Below are positions 39,301-48,860 of a stretch of DNA of 64,000 bases, piece after piece. The position numbers were made by a program, and so were the translations under genes. The notes under the pieces were generated by a model. That model was not told where the DNA came from and did no database searches. It saw only the letters and a program-made list of their open reading frames with translations. The DNA is from Candida dubliniensis CD36 (lineage: Eukaryota; Ascomycota; Pichiomycetes; Serinales; Debaryomycetaceae). Numbering within the stretch: position 1 is the stretch's first letter; every line of letters begins with the position of its first letter. Location of the stretch: contig NC_012864.1 in NCBI RefSeq assembly GCF_000026945.1, positions 992,001 through 1,056,000 on the forward strand, written 5' to 3'.

Positions 39301-42300
39301 ATGAAGTTCGGTAAAACATACGTGACCCATCAGATTCCAGAATGGTCTATTTATTATATGAATTACAAGCAACTTAAAAAGATAATCAAGTCAATCGATT
39401 CTGTTGCCAACACAAATGTCGATGAAAGTAAATATCCAGAAATTATTTCCGACACATTAGGATCTTTCTTCTACGATTTAGATAGAGATATAGAGAAAGT
39501 TGACTCGTTTTACAACACCAAATTCAAGGAGTATAATCGTCGTTTGAATAAAATATTTCAAGTTTTAGGTTATCAGGATGGACAAATCACACATAATATC
39601 GACTCAAACGAAGAATTGGACGAAATCATCAACATTTTGATAGAACTTAGGGGTCTATTCCGAAACTTGAAATGGTTTGCCGAATTGAACCATAAAGGAT
39701 TTATTAAGATTTTGAAGAAGTTAGATAAGAAATTAACATCGATTTTGCAACAAGATGGCGGTGTGACGGTTGGTGATGTTTCCAACCATAACCAAGAAGC
39801 CTATATGGGCAGTAGAATCAACGCCTTGCCGTTTGCTAATGGTACAGAATCTACCAATTGCTTGGATAGTATTCATAATATTTTATCGAGAATTGAAACC
39901 AGAAACAATGTTGTTCAGGAAACTATCCCTGTGAAAAACAACGAGAATTCGATGAGTGCTCTCATTAAAAATGATGACTTTGAAGGGTTGAAGAAACACA
40001 TTACTATCAAAAGCTCTCAAAAGTTTTTGATATCTACTTTAAATAAAGCTGCATTGGCCAATTCAACCAAATGCATCGACGTTATTTGGAGCCAACTTGA
40101 TATGTTATACGATGATTCTGATTTCAATGGCAGAAACTTTTTCCATCAACATATCATTAGTTTAGGGAAGGCCCAGTTCATTAGAGAGGAACAAATTGTT
40201 CCTGGAGAAGTGACAAATAGACTTATTGGTGGCGATAATGGTCCTGATAACAGTAACAAAAACGACAACCCTGTCGGATTACTCTACATCCTCAACAAAT
40301 TGAAACATAAAAGGTTGATTTTGGCTGAAGATCACTACCATCGTACACCATTGCACTATTCCTCACAGTACGGTTTGGTTGAAGTAACAAGATATCTAGT
40401 AGAGTTTGGAATCAAATGGGGGTTGATTAATACATCGATTTCTATAGATGATGTTAGCATTTGGGGAGACCAAGAAGGGTTAACACCTTTGCACTTGTCA
40501 ATTATAGGTAAACATCCTAAAACCACTGAAACTTTGCTTAGTTTCAATAAGGCCCAAACTTTAACGTGTCCCAATTTATTATTGTTGGCTGTTCGTTTGA
40601 ATTCACCACAAATCTTAAACTCCCTTATTGTTGAAGGTAACATAGACGTCAACTACACTGATATAGATCACCGCAATGAGACAGCTTTGTACATTGCGTC
40701 TAAATTGAATCATCCTGATTTGGTTGAGTTTTTGTTGGAATCAAATGCAAACACTGAGATTGGGGAAAATGTATTTGGATGGACACCAATTTTCATTGCT
40801 GCCAGCGAAGGGTTTATGACAATTGTTAAATTATTGAAAGAATATGGTGCCTTGTACGATATTGTTGACGATTCAGGCTGGTTGCCAATAGAACATGCTT
40901 GTCTTAGAGGCCATTTGGATGTTACTGATCTTTTGCTTCCAAAGAATGAAAAGCTATTGTTGTACGACATGTATCATCCAGAAAACAATTTGCCAAGAAT
41001 CCCAAGTCTTGCAGCTAGTCCTGTGTTGACAGGCTCAGACGATGGTACTGTTTCCACCTCTAGTATTGACAAACTTCCAGAACCACAGAAGAACACTGTT
41101 AATCAATTCTATAAACAACTAAAAAATAATTCTTCCAACAATGTTTCCAGATCAACATCACCAAAACGTAACAAAAGGTATAAACCAGTGAAATCTTTTG
41201 GTCACCGATACTTGAATGAAGATGAATCTTTGATATTGCTTACTTTGGGGACGACCGACTTGCGCGACACCAACGTCCCTGTTGAATTAAACAAAGTATC
41301 CTTAGCTAGAAGTTTTGCTACGGAATTGGATACTGCCTTATCGCTATCAATTACTTGCCGCCATAAATCAACAAATAACCCAGTGGAACCACCTGTAGTT
41401 GTTGATTTACCGTTAGAAGATTTCCATGGAAGTGCAACCGACCCCATTTCATTCAAGTTATCGAACAATTTGACCGTGAATGATGTGATAATTACATTTG
41501 ATATAATCCCAACTTATCAAGTTAACAAAAAAGTAATCGGAAGGGCAATTGCTTTGCTTAAAGATGCATACACCAAAGTGGGTCCAAACTTGCGCTCGCT
41601 AAATAATAGCATTGCTATTCCAATAATCGAGTCAACAAATCTCGACATCTTAGGGACAATCCGATTTGAATACTTGCAGGTCTTGCCTTTCAAGCACAGG
41701 GCCATGAGCATTGCAAGAAGTGACACTTACTGGAAACAACTTGTGTCCACTAGAGTAATAGGTCATCGTGGTTTAGGTAAGAATTTAAGTGGCAAAAAGT
41801 CATTACAATTGGGTGAAAACACCGTTGAGTCATTTATTGCTGCTGCATCATTAGGAGCTTCCTATGTCGAGTTTGATGTGCAATTGACAAAGGATCATGT
41901 TCCTGTTGTTTATCACGATTTCACTGTTGCAGAATCTGGAGTTGACATTCCAATGCATTTATTGACTTTGGAACAATTCATGGGGTTTAATAGACCTACA
42001 GAAAAACCTACTCATACAGTTGATGACGAAGTTTTAACAAGGGGTAAACAGAGGGCGCAATCATCGTATCAATTGTCAAATAATCACAACGACGATATTG
42101 ACAAAGAATTTACCAATCAAACAGATGAAAGAATGAAATTCACCAAAACATGGAAAAACCAAGGTTACAAGGGGAACTTGAGAGGTTCATCAGTTGCTTC
42201 TAATTTTGTTACTTTGCGAGAGCTTTTCCGTAAGGTGCCAAAGAATGTTGGTTTTAACATAGAAGTAAAGTACCCTATGTTAGATGAAGCTCAATTAGAA

Positions 42301-42789
42301 GATATGGGAGAAATAGGTGTCGACTTGAATTTTTTCGTCGATACTATTTTGAAAGTTATATACGACGAAAACACTACTGGACGAGATATTGTGTTTTCAT
42401 CGTTCCATCCAGATATTTGCTTGTTGTTATCGTTGAAACAACCAACTATGCCGGTTTTATTTTTGACTGAAGCTGGTACAGCACCTATGTATGATATCAG
42501 GGCAAGCTCTTTACAGAATGCCGTCAGATTCTCCAAGAAATGGAATTTATTGGGTATTGTATCTAATGCATTGGCATTGATCAAAACACCTAGATTGGCC
42601 CAAGTTGTTAAATCAATGGGATTGGTTTGTGTTACATATGGTACTGAGAACAACGAGCCCGAGTTGGCTAAGATTCAGATGAGAGCTGGTGTTGATGCTG
42701 TTATTGTTGATAGTGTTTTAGCAGTAAGAGAAGGATTGAGGGAACATAATGAAACCATGAATGAACTTGAAGACTCCCCCACTGAATAG
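39301..42789 (+). CDS. GDE1: Glycerophosphocholine phosphodiesterase, SPX-ankyrin-GDPD
   Basis: 1162-residue enzyme that hydrolyses glycerophosphocholine to choline and glycerol-3-phosphate. The start is the ATG at 39301 (MKFGKTYVTHQIPEWSIYYMNYKQLKK, the canonical SPX start); a longer frame begins with a non-ATG codon. Domains in order: SPX at about residues 1-160, which senses inositol polyphosphates and phosphate state; ankyrin repeats at about 340-560; a C2-like region; and the GDPD catalytic domain at about 815-1140, opening with VIGHRGLGKN (general acid/base His822) and YVEFDVQLTKDHVPVVYHD. No transmembrane segment is seen. The domain order distinguishes it from Pho81, whose GDPD-like part is degenerate. 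Confidence 0.97.
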   Translation: MKFGKTYVTHQIPEWSIYYMNYKQLKKIIKSIDSVANTNVDESKYPEIISDTLGSFFYDLDRDIEKVDSFYNTKFKEYNRRLNKIFQVLGYQDGQITHNIDSNEELDEIINILIELRGLFRNLKWFAELNHKGFIKILKKLDKKLTSILQQDGGVTVGDVSNHNQEAYMGSRINALPFANGTESTNCLDSIHNILSRIETRNNVVQETIPVKNNENSMSALIKNDDFEGLKKHITIKSSQKFLISTLNKAALANSTKCIDVIWSQLDMLYDDSDFNGRNFFHQHIISLGKAQFIREEQIVPGEVTNRLIGGDNGPDNSNKNDNPVGLLYILNKLKHKRLILAEDHYHRTPLHYSSQYGLVEVTRYLVEFGIKWGLINTSISIDDVSIWGDQEGLTPLHLSIIGKHPKTTETLLSFNKAQTLTCPNLLLLAVRLNSPQILNSLIVEGNIDVNYTDIDHRNETALYIASKLNHPDLVEFLLESNANTEIGENVFGWTPIFIAASEGFMTIVKLLKEYGALYDIVDDSGWLPIEHACLRGHLDVTDLLLPKNEKLLLYDMYHPENNLPRIPSLAASPVLTGSDDGTVSTSSIDKLPEPQKNTVNQFYKQLKNNSSNNVSRSTSPKRNKRYKPVKSFGHRYLNEDESLILLTLGTTDLRDTNVPVELNKVSLARSFATELDTALSLSITCRHKSTNNPVEPPVVVDLPLEDFHGSATDPISFKLSNNLTVNDVIITFDIIPTYQVNKKVIGRAIALLKDAYTKVGPNLRSLNNSIAIPIIESTNLDILGTIRFEYLQVLPFKHRAMSIARSDTYWKQLVSTRVIGHRGLGKNLSGKKSLQLGENTVESFIAAASLGASYVEFDVQLTKDHVPVVYHDFTVAESGVDIPMHLLTLEQFMGFNRPTEKPTHTVDDEVLTRGKQRAQSSYQLSNNHNDDIDKEFTNQTDERMKFTKTWKNQGYKGNLRGSSVASNFVTLRELFRKVPKNVGFNIEVKYPMLDEAQLEDMGEIGVDLNFFVDTILKVIYDENTTGRDIVFSSFHPDICLLLSLKQPTMPVLFLTEAGTAPMYDIRASSLQNAVRFSKKWNLLGIVSNALALIKTPRLAQVVKSMGLVCVTYGTENNEPELAKIQMRAGVDAVIVDSVLAVREGLREHNETMNELEDSPTE

Positions 42790-43011
42790 AGAATGTATAC
42801 ATTAAATACTAAATTAGAAAAAATATAGAGCTATTGTCAATTGTTTTTTTTATTGATTAAGGAGTGCTATTATGATCACGATCTCTTTGTGATTGAACAA
42901 AACAGTGCGATTTTCAAATTGCCCTTTTTTCGGATTCGATTTTGCTACTAACTAAAACATTGCTGAGAAATCAAGCTTTTTCATTAAAAATAACATAATC
43001 GACAACATATC

Positions 43012-44199
43012 ATGAGTGAAACTAACAATCCCACTTCATCTAATGAGAAGAAACCTGTGGTGTTTGCAGTTCCTTCTTCTTCTTCCTCTTCCACCCGAAG
43101 AGGAATAAATGCAGTACATGTCAATTCAGCTCGTGAAATGGTTAGATTACACACCCAGGGAAGGAACCCACCTGCTAGACAAGACAACGTAATCTCCCTT
43201 CCAAGCGGAGCGGGGGCACCTTCTCATGTCTCGAGGATAGGTACAACGGAATTAATGTCATCCAATTTCCCTAAAATTCAAATTCCATTACATCACGATG
43301 AAACAGAGTGTAAAAATCCTCAATGTCAGCATTGTGGACAAATTATCATCCCTTCCCCTCAATCATCCTATCCAATTCAAGATAAGCCATCTATAACGGT
43401 AAATGGATGGAGTATATTTACCACCAAGAAACCTATACTTAATTCCTTGGAGTTGGACCATTTGGCAGAGACCAAGTTTGACTTTCCATTACCCGAAATG
43501 ATATTTGGAAATAATAATGTTAGGATACGTAATGATGTTACTGGTGGAACAATAGAGTTTAATGCCATTGATGCATTAAGTTCCTTGGATCCAAATTGTC
43601 CTTTGAAAGTTAGTTGCCATGAGGAATGGTTGAAATCTAGACGATCAAAACATGCAAGTTTAAAACAAGAACAATCACTCAAAAAGGACCTTTCAGAATT
43701 TACAGAGAATTTAGACGGATTAAAACCATACGATTGGACATATTCAACAAATTATAAAGGTACAGTACACAATCTTGATTTGAAACCTTCTGAGTTGCAT
43801 GAGATTCCAATTAATAAATTGACAAAACCCGACCCCATTTTATTTTTCGACGAAGCAATTTTATTTGAAGATGAGTTAGCCGATAATGGGATATCAATAT
43901 TGAGTTATAAAATCAGAGTTATGCCCACCTGTTTGTTATTGTTGTGTCGATTTTTCCTTCGAATCGATGATGTTATATTCAGAGTTAGAGATACAAGATG
44001 TTATATTGATTTTGACACTAATGAACTTATCAGAGAATACAAGGTACAAGAGCAAGAGTATGATCAAGTTATGAGTTTAGTTAAAGTGAAGAATAACAAA
44101 GATCCAAAGAAACTATTCAGGGATTCAAATTGGGTTAGTCAGAACATACATGTTCTTAGTAAGGAAATTGATATAAGTGTTGTAGATATTCAAAAGTAG
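43012..44199 (+). CDS. TIP41: TIP41, regulator of PP2A-type phosphatases in TOR signalling
   Basis: 395-residue Tip41 family protein. The conserved core starts with NGWSIFTTKKPILNSLELDHLAE and FPLPEMIFGNN, and continues with YDWTYSTNYKGT and the very conserved block LFFDEAILFEDELADNGISILSYKIRVMPTCLLLLCRFFLRIDDVIFRVRDTR. The first 120 residues are Ser-rich, Candida-specific extension with a CxxCxxC-like pattern around residues 103-111 that could bind metal. In yeast Tip41 acts with Tap42 and Sit4 downstream of TOR and so controls Gln3 dephosphorylation; GLN3 is also in this window. Length exceeds yeast Tip41 (356) modestly. Confidence 0.95.
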   Translation: MSETNNPTSSNEKKPVVFAVPSSSSSSTRRGINAVHVNSAREMVRLHTQGRNPPARQDNVISLPSGAGAPSHVSRIGTTELMSSNFPKIQIPLHHDETECKNPQCQHCGQIIIPSPQSSYPIQDKPSITVNGWSIFTTKKPILNSLELDHLAETKFDFPLPEMIFGNNNVRIRNDVTGGTIEFNAIDALSSLDPNCPLKVSCHEEWLKSRRSKHASLKQEQSLKKDLSEFTENLDGLKPYDWTYSTNYKGTVHNLDLKPSELHEIPINKLTKPDPILFFDEAILFEDELADNGISILSYKIRVMPTCLLLLCRFFLRIDDVIFRVRDTRCYIDFDTNELIREYKVQEQEYDQVMSLVKVKNNKDPKKLFRDSNWVSQNIHVLSKEIDISVVDIQK

Positions 44200-44428
44200 A
44201 TATTGTACCGTTTATATAACTTGGATTATATTTGCCGTTCAGTAAGTATGCTGAAATGGCATTACAACAGTCTTTAAATGATTTTGTAGATTAGAAAAGT
44301 TTTGATTTACATTGCACGAAACGCATTTCTCACCTTTAACAGACTGAAAAAGAAGTTCCACCAAAAAAAAAAAAATTTTCGTTTTCAAAGCATACCTTTC
44401 AACCACTTTAGATTTACCACAACTGATC

Positions 44429-45217
44429 ATGTTCAATTCTATAAGTCGAGGTGTATTTGCATCTTCAACTAGATTCGCACGAGTGGCAAGATTTTTACAT
44501 CAAGTGCCCAAATTGGAATCTCATGAAGCTTGGACTCAAGAAGGAATACCTGGATTGTTGTCTCCAAAAGGTTATAATTTGGCTTGGACCGATTATCAAA
44601 ATTATTTATTGACTAATTTGACTTTATTAACAAATGGAACATCACTGGAATACAAAACTCCATATCAGACATTATTGCATACCGCCAAGCAAACTACACA
44701 ACAACATGTATTCCATTACGCTTCAATGGCACACAATAATCATTTCTTTTTCCAACAACTTGACACTAAAGAAAATGCATCCAAAACCAAACCATCCAGA
44801 TTTCTTATGGAGAAGTTAATGCATGAAGACATTTTGGATCTTGATCAGTTAAGAAATAAGTTGTTGACGATGGCAGAAAATACATATGGCCAAGGTTGGA
44901 TATTCTTGGTGGAAACCGAAGACAAAAATTTGAAATTCATCAACTGTCACAATGATGGTACTCCTTATTATTATGCCAAACAACAATTATTGGACTTGAA
45001 TGGTGGTATAGATGAAGGAAATTTTAGCTACTTGGAGAATTTGAAATCGAGAGCATTAAACAACGAAAAAGATTATACTTTACCAATATTAGCTATAAAC
45101 TATTGGGACTATATGTATATTCCCGACTATGGTGTGACTGGCAAATCAGACTATTTGAACAAGTTATGGGACCATATTAATTGGGACGTTGTAAATAAGA
45201 GATTGTTCCAAATATAG
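44429..45217 (+). CDS. RSM26: Mitochondrial small ribosomal subunit protein (Rsm26/mS42 type)
   Basis: 262-residue protein with a mitochondrial presequence (FNSISRGVFASSTRFARVARFLHQ) and a Fe/Mn superoxide-dismutase-like fold that has lost metal binding. The conserved start of the mature part is VPKLESHEAWTQEGIPGLLSPKGYNLAWTDYQNYL, and the SOD-like second half includes YGQGWIFLVETED and ILAINYWDYMYIPDYGVTGKSDYL. Yeast has two such mitoribosome paralogues, Rsm26 (mS42) and Mrp1 (mS43); the short length and start fit Rsm26 better, but this is not certain. It follows TIP41 by 229 bp in the same direction. Confidence 0.85.
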   Translation: MFNSISRGVFASSTRFARVARFLHQVPKLESHEAWTQEGIPGLLSPKGYNLAWTDYQNYLLTNLTLLTNGTSLEYKTPYQTLLHTAKQTTQQHVFHYASMAHNNHFFFQQLDTKENASKTKPSRFLMEKLMHEDILDLDQLRNKLLTMAENTYGQGWIFLVETEDKNLKFINCHNDGTPYYYAKQQLLDLNGGIDEGNFSYLENLKSRALNNEKDYTLPILAINYWDYMYIPDYGVTGKSDYLNKLWDHINWDVVNKRLFQI

Positions 45218-45292
45218 AGAAGCACATATCATATAATTATCACTTGTATATATATTTTGTAGATATTATATTACAAAAAAGAACGTACTGAT

Positions 45293-46195
45293 TCAACATG
45301 GGAATTCCAAAGCTAAGAGCTCGGTTGTAGTATAGGCAGATATCGTGTCCTCGTTAATTATCAGTTGATATGTATTCAATTTTATTTGAATTTCATCCAC
45401 TTCTTGCATTATTTGTAGTAATGTGGGATCATCATACCAGTTGATAGGTAGATCCGATATCAACAGCGGGATTTCAATCACCATATCCTGAAGCTCTTTC
45501 CATTTCCTTACAAGTTCATAATACTGTTTTCGTTTCACACCTTCTTCGGGGTCGTCTTCCATTTGCGATTGTTTCTTATTAACATATTGTTTATTCAATG
45601 TCATTAGCGTTTTGTTTAGCTCACCTAGACCATCAATTATTGGTTTAACCACATTTTTAATCAAATTATAATTACCTGCTTGCAACTCATTTTGGTTTTT
45701 TCTATTAGCTATTCTTTGAAAGACTAAACCGGTGTCATTTTCATCATCATTGTAAAGCTCATTTAGCATTTTCAGTATTCGCTGTTCAGATTGATTTAAA
45801 TCAGATCGATGGGTGGAATTTAGTATTGGTTCAATCATTAACAAATATTGTAATAATAACTTTTCAGTTTTAATTTCATTATTCTGTAACTTCAAGAAGT
45901 CTAACAATTCTTGGTTTGATTCTATACCCATTTGGTCTTTAATTGTTTTCAATTGAGTATCTAATTCAGCTTGGGTTGATTTCTGATTTAGCTCTTGAAG
46001 TTTGTTCAAATATATTAGATGGTTTAGTTTATGGTTCAATTGTTTGTACAAATGATAATATTTATGCTCCAACTGTTTTACATTAGAAGCAGACTGTTGG
46101 GAGCTAGATTCAACTTTGGGTATACCATATTTATGAGACATCAAGAGGGTTTCATCCAAAATTTGGTCACAAACTTTTCCCAATTCGTCGGACAT
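45293..46195 (-). CDS. Unassigned coiled-coil protein
   Basis: 300-residue, acidic, soluble protein with no signal peptide or membrane segment. Long heptad-like stretches are visible at about residues 42-75, 83-120, 180-205 and 265-295, so a coiled-coil complex subunit is likely. I do not recognise the family; kinetochore, dynactin or tethering-complex subunits would look similar and no motif decides. The stop lies only 75 bp from the convergent RSM26 gene, and the start is divergent from EMC2. Confidence 0.7.
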   Translation of the reverse strand: MSDELGKVCDQILDETLLMSHKYGIPKVESSSQQSASNVKQLEHKYYHLYKQLNHKLNHLIYLNKLQELNQKSTQAELDTQLKTIKDQMGIESNQELLDFLKLQNNEIKTEKLLLQYLLMIEPILNSTHRSDLNQSEQRILKMLNELYNDDENDTGLVFQRIANRKNQNELQAGNYNLIKNVVKPIIDGLGELNKTLMTLNKQYVNKKQSQMEDDPEEGVKRKQYYELVRKWKELQDMVIEIPLLISDLPINWYDDPTLLQIMQEVDEIQIKLNTYQLIINEDTISAYTTTELLALEFPC

Positions 46196-46454
46196 GATTA
46201 ATGTGACTTTGTTGTTAAAAAAGAATGTACGATTAGTGGATCTGTGATGTTTACGTATTGTTGTTGCTGTTGTTGTTTTTTGTTTTCCCTCCTCGACCTA
46301 TTTCACAACCAGGAGAAACAACTTCGCGAGAAAAAAGTGAACCCAAAAATTAATAAAGGGCAAAAAAAAAAAAAAAAAACCTAAGAAAATTGTGTTGGGA
46401 ATATATCATACAAATCAAACGTCGTCGACATCAATATATACCTCCATCCACCTA
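46196..46454. promoter_or_regulatory. Bidirectional promoter region
   Basis: About 260 bp between the divergent coiled-coil gene and EMC2, so both promoters must share it. It contains an A17-type tract near 46363-46379. No specific site can be named. Confidence 0.4.
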
Positions 46455-47363
46455 ATGTCATCTGACCCAATATTGGTTAAAAAAAAGTTGTTGCAAATTG
46501 CTTCAACAGGAAAATATGCCACATTTACTCCTGAGCAATCATACACCCATTACGAAGAATTACAAGATTTTTTGGTATTAAATCAAGATTCTTTATTAGA
46601 TTCGATTGAATTGTTTAATCTATACGAACTCCAATTTTATTTATCGATTTTGACATTACACGATATTGAAGCCAAAAATGTATTAGATAAAATATGTGAT
46701 CAATTTGATTTTAAAGATAGTAACAAGAATAAAGGGAGGTCACAGAGAATTAAAATTTTACAAAGTGTATATGCTGAACTGAAAGGCGAAATTGAAACGG
46801 CATCAAAATTATTGAGTGAAGACCCCGATGAACTTAGGCTACTGAGGCGTTTAACAACACTAAGCAGACATGACAAAAACCTCACCAAGTACATTAATAA
46901 TTTGATATATTATTTGAATTTACAACCTAGCGATTTGATTGCATGGGCCGAGTTGTCAGATCAGTATCAAAAATTGGGCAATTATGACAAATCAGTATAT
47001 TGCTTAAAAGAAGTGGTGTTGCAGAATCCTTTGGCTTATCCTATTTTTTACAAGATTGGTTTATTATACTATTATTTGTTTTTACAGCAAGAGGGTAATT
47101 TGAAAACTGATAAAAAGGATAAATTGTTTGAATTGATGAAGATTTTGATCAATTCTAGAGACAACTATTTGTATTCACTTGAAATTAATGATAAATATGA
47201 AAAGAACTGGGTTGGTTTGAAAACAATTGTGAGTTTACCGTTCAATGATAAGTTAAAAAAGATCAGTGAAAGTAGTAAAGAAATCAAGGATTATTTGAAC
47301 CATAATGAAAAGTTGAAACCTATAGTTGATCGTAAATTAAAGGAATTGAATATATCAATATAA
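46455..47363 (+). CDS. EMC2: ER membrane protein complex subunit 2
   Basis: 302-residue tetratricopeptide protein, the cytosolic scaffold subunit of the ER membrane protein insertase. The ATG at 46455 (MSSDPILVKKKL) is chosen; the ORF can be extended to 46392 only through a non-ATG codon. The TPR region runs from about residue 100, with the characteristic ELRLLRRLTTLSRHDKNLTKYINNLIYYLNLQPSDLIAWAELSDQYQKLGNYDKSVYCLKEVVLQNPLAYPIFYKIG stretch covered by positions about 130-210. Length agrees with yeast Emc2 (292). No transmembrane segment is seen, as expected. Confidence 0.9.
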   Translation: MSSDPILVKKKLLQIASTGKYATFTPEQSYTHYEELQDFLVLNQDSLLDSIELFNLYELQFYLSILTLHDIEAKNVLDKICDQFDFKDSNKNKGRSQRIKILQSVYAELKGEIETASKLLSEDPDELRLLRRLTTLSRHDKNLTKYINNLIYYLNLQPSDLIAWAELSDQYQKLGNYDKSVYCLKEVVLQNPLAYPIFYKIGLLYYYLFLQQEGNLKTDKKDKLFELMKILINSRDNYLYSLEINDKYEKNWVGLKTIVSLPFNDKLKKISESSKEIKDYLNHNEKLKPIVDRKLKELNISI

Positions 47364-47567
47364 AAGTGTTGTAGAATTGAATTAATATTTCTAGGTGAAA
47401 ATAGTAAATATATTCTTAGCCTAGCTACAAAAATATAAAAATATAAAAATTATCAAATAGCTAAAAAAATAAACAAAAAATACTCAAGCGCTAAGATTCA
47501 TTAATTGGAAATACTTCGTTCCTGTCATTCCATCATTTGTCAGCTTTAAAGCAATTAGCATCAACAT
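47364..47567. terminator. Convergent 3' region of EMC2 and CUP1
   Basis: About 200 bp of AT-rich DNA between the EMC2 stop and the CUP1 stop. No gene is seen. Confidence 0.4.
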
Positions 47568-47669
47568 TTATTTTTTGGATGCACATTTGCATTCAGTTTC
47601 GGAAGCACATTTGCAATCAGCACCACATGAGCAGCCAGATGAGTAGTTAACTAATTCGAATTTAGACAT
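47568..47669 (-). CDS. CUP1: Copper metallothionein
   Basis: Small 33-residue gene, too short for usual ORF cut-offs. It starts at an ATG at 47669 and ends with TAA at 47568. The protein begins MSKFELVNYSSGCSCGADC and has six cysteines in three CxC pairs (residues 13, 15, 19, 21, 27, 29), separated by Lys, Ala and Ser, and ends Ser-Lys-Lys. This is the classic yeast copper-thionein pattern. It binds Cu(I) and gives copper tolerance and buffering. About 245 bp upstream, CTTTAGCTGA at 47914-47923 (minus strand) fits the Ace1/Cup2 copper-activator consensus. Confidence 0.93.
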   Translation of the reverse strand: MSKFELVNYSSGCSCGADCKCASETECKCASKK

Positions 47670-48860
47670 TGTTGAAGATAATATTTGATTTATAATAATT
47701 GATATTCTGATGTGAATAGTATAGAAAGAAAAAAAGAAAAAAACCAAAAACTAGAAACTAGAAAGATGGGGGAAAATGTTGGACGTATTTATAGTTTTCC
47801 GAATGATAAAAAATGATCAGTAGATTTTTGGTTGGCCTTTGATCTTAATGCAGCAAAAAATAAACAGGAACATGATAAACTGCATATAATAATAATATTC
47901 TAGCAAAAATGGCTCAGCTAAAGAAAATAGTAGTACTGTTGCTCCCTCCCATATTTGCCGCACGTATTTGAATGTCCCCCCCACGAAAAAATTTCTTGGA
48001 ACCAATTTTCTCTCTCCTCCGGTAGGTATATTTTATCGATCTACTGTTGGCTGAAATGGGTTCTTTGCTTTACAGTTGACATAACAATATTTTAAGCCTT
48101 AGTTCCAATTTATTATTCCCAACTTTAAAAAAAAAAAACCAAAAAGCACAAAGGGAAATCTTGAGTGCAAATCACCAAGAGTTTTGCATTCACTCTATTG
48201 TTTTATGAGAAGCTTATTGTTGCCAATTGAATGGTTTCCTCCCTATTAAACTCAAACTAAGTTTCTTATCGCCCAAGGTTTCTTGAACCGTGATTGGCTG
48301 CTGCATAATGGTGCAATGTTGTGTCATGCAGCTCCAACAACTGTATACACGCCTCATAAATCGATCCTTAATTACTGGTAGCTCTAATCATTTTTCCTTA
48401 GAATGTTTTTGTTTCTTGGGTGTAACGACTTCATTACTATGGTGACATGGAGACCATAACAAATCAAACAGGTTGTAGCTTACTGTAAAGTGGGCACATC
48501 AACAAGTTAATACATCTCTCAAGGTATTTCATTGAAATGGTCACCGTTGCCGAAGCATCACGAACGGCAAACTCCAAAGAGTTATTGCGAAAGTTTATAA
48601 TGCTAAAACCTAACCTACACGTGCTATTCAAATTAACTTGGTTGTGTTTGCTGTGCATCAAAACGTTACCGTTCAAACTTTGTTGATGAGGGGTGTGGTA
48701 TGTGATTACTTTATGATCCTACGGAGGCTTGCTAAGCAACAACAGTTACATTGTTTGGTTATGAACATATTTTTATTTAGTTCTCTATACAACCTCTAAC
48801 AATACTACCTTATATACACATGACAATCAAGGAATAGAATCATAGAAAAAAAGAAGTAGT
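47670..48860. other. CUP1 upstream region and URA7 3' region
   Basis: About 1.2 kb with no supportable gene. A copper-activator-like site is at 47914-47923. An ORF at 48464-48676 has no ATG and is not credible. Confidence 0.5.
47914..47923 (-). promoter_or_regulatory. Candidate Ace1/Cup2 copper-response site
   Basis: CTTTAGCTGA on the minus strand matches the HTHNNGCTGD consensus known for S. cerevisiae Ace1. It lies 245 bp upstream of the CUP1 start. A single site is weak by itself, but its place fits the expected copper control. Confidence 0.45.

Noticed and set aside
48464..48676. 70-codon minus-strand ORF
   Set aside because: Begins with a TTG, no conserved motif, and lies in ordinary intergenic DNA.
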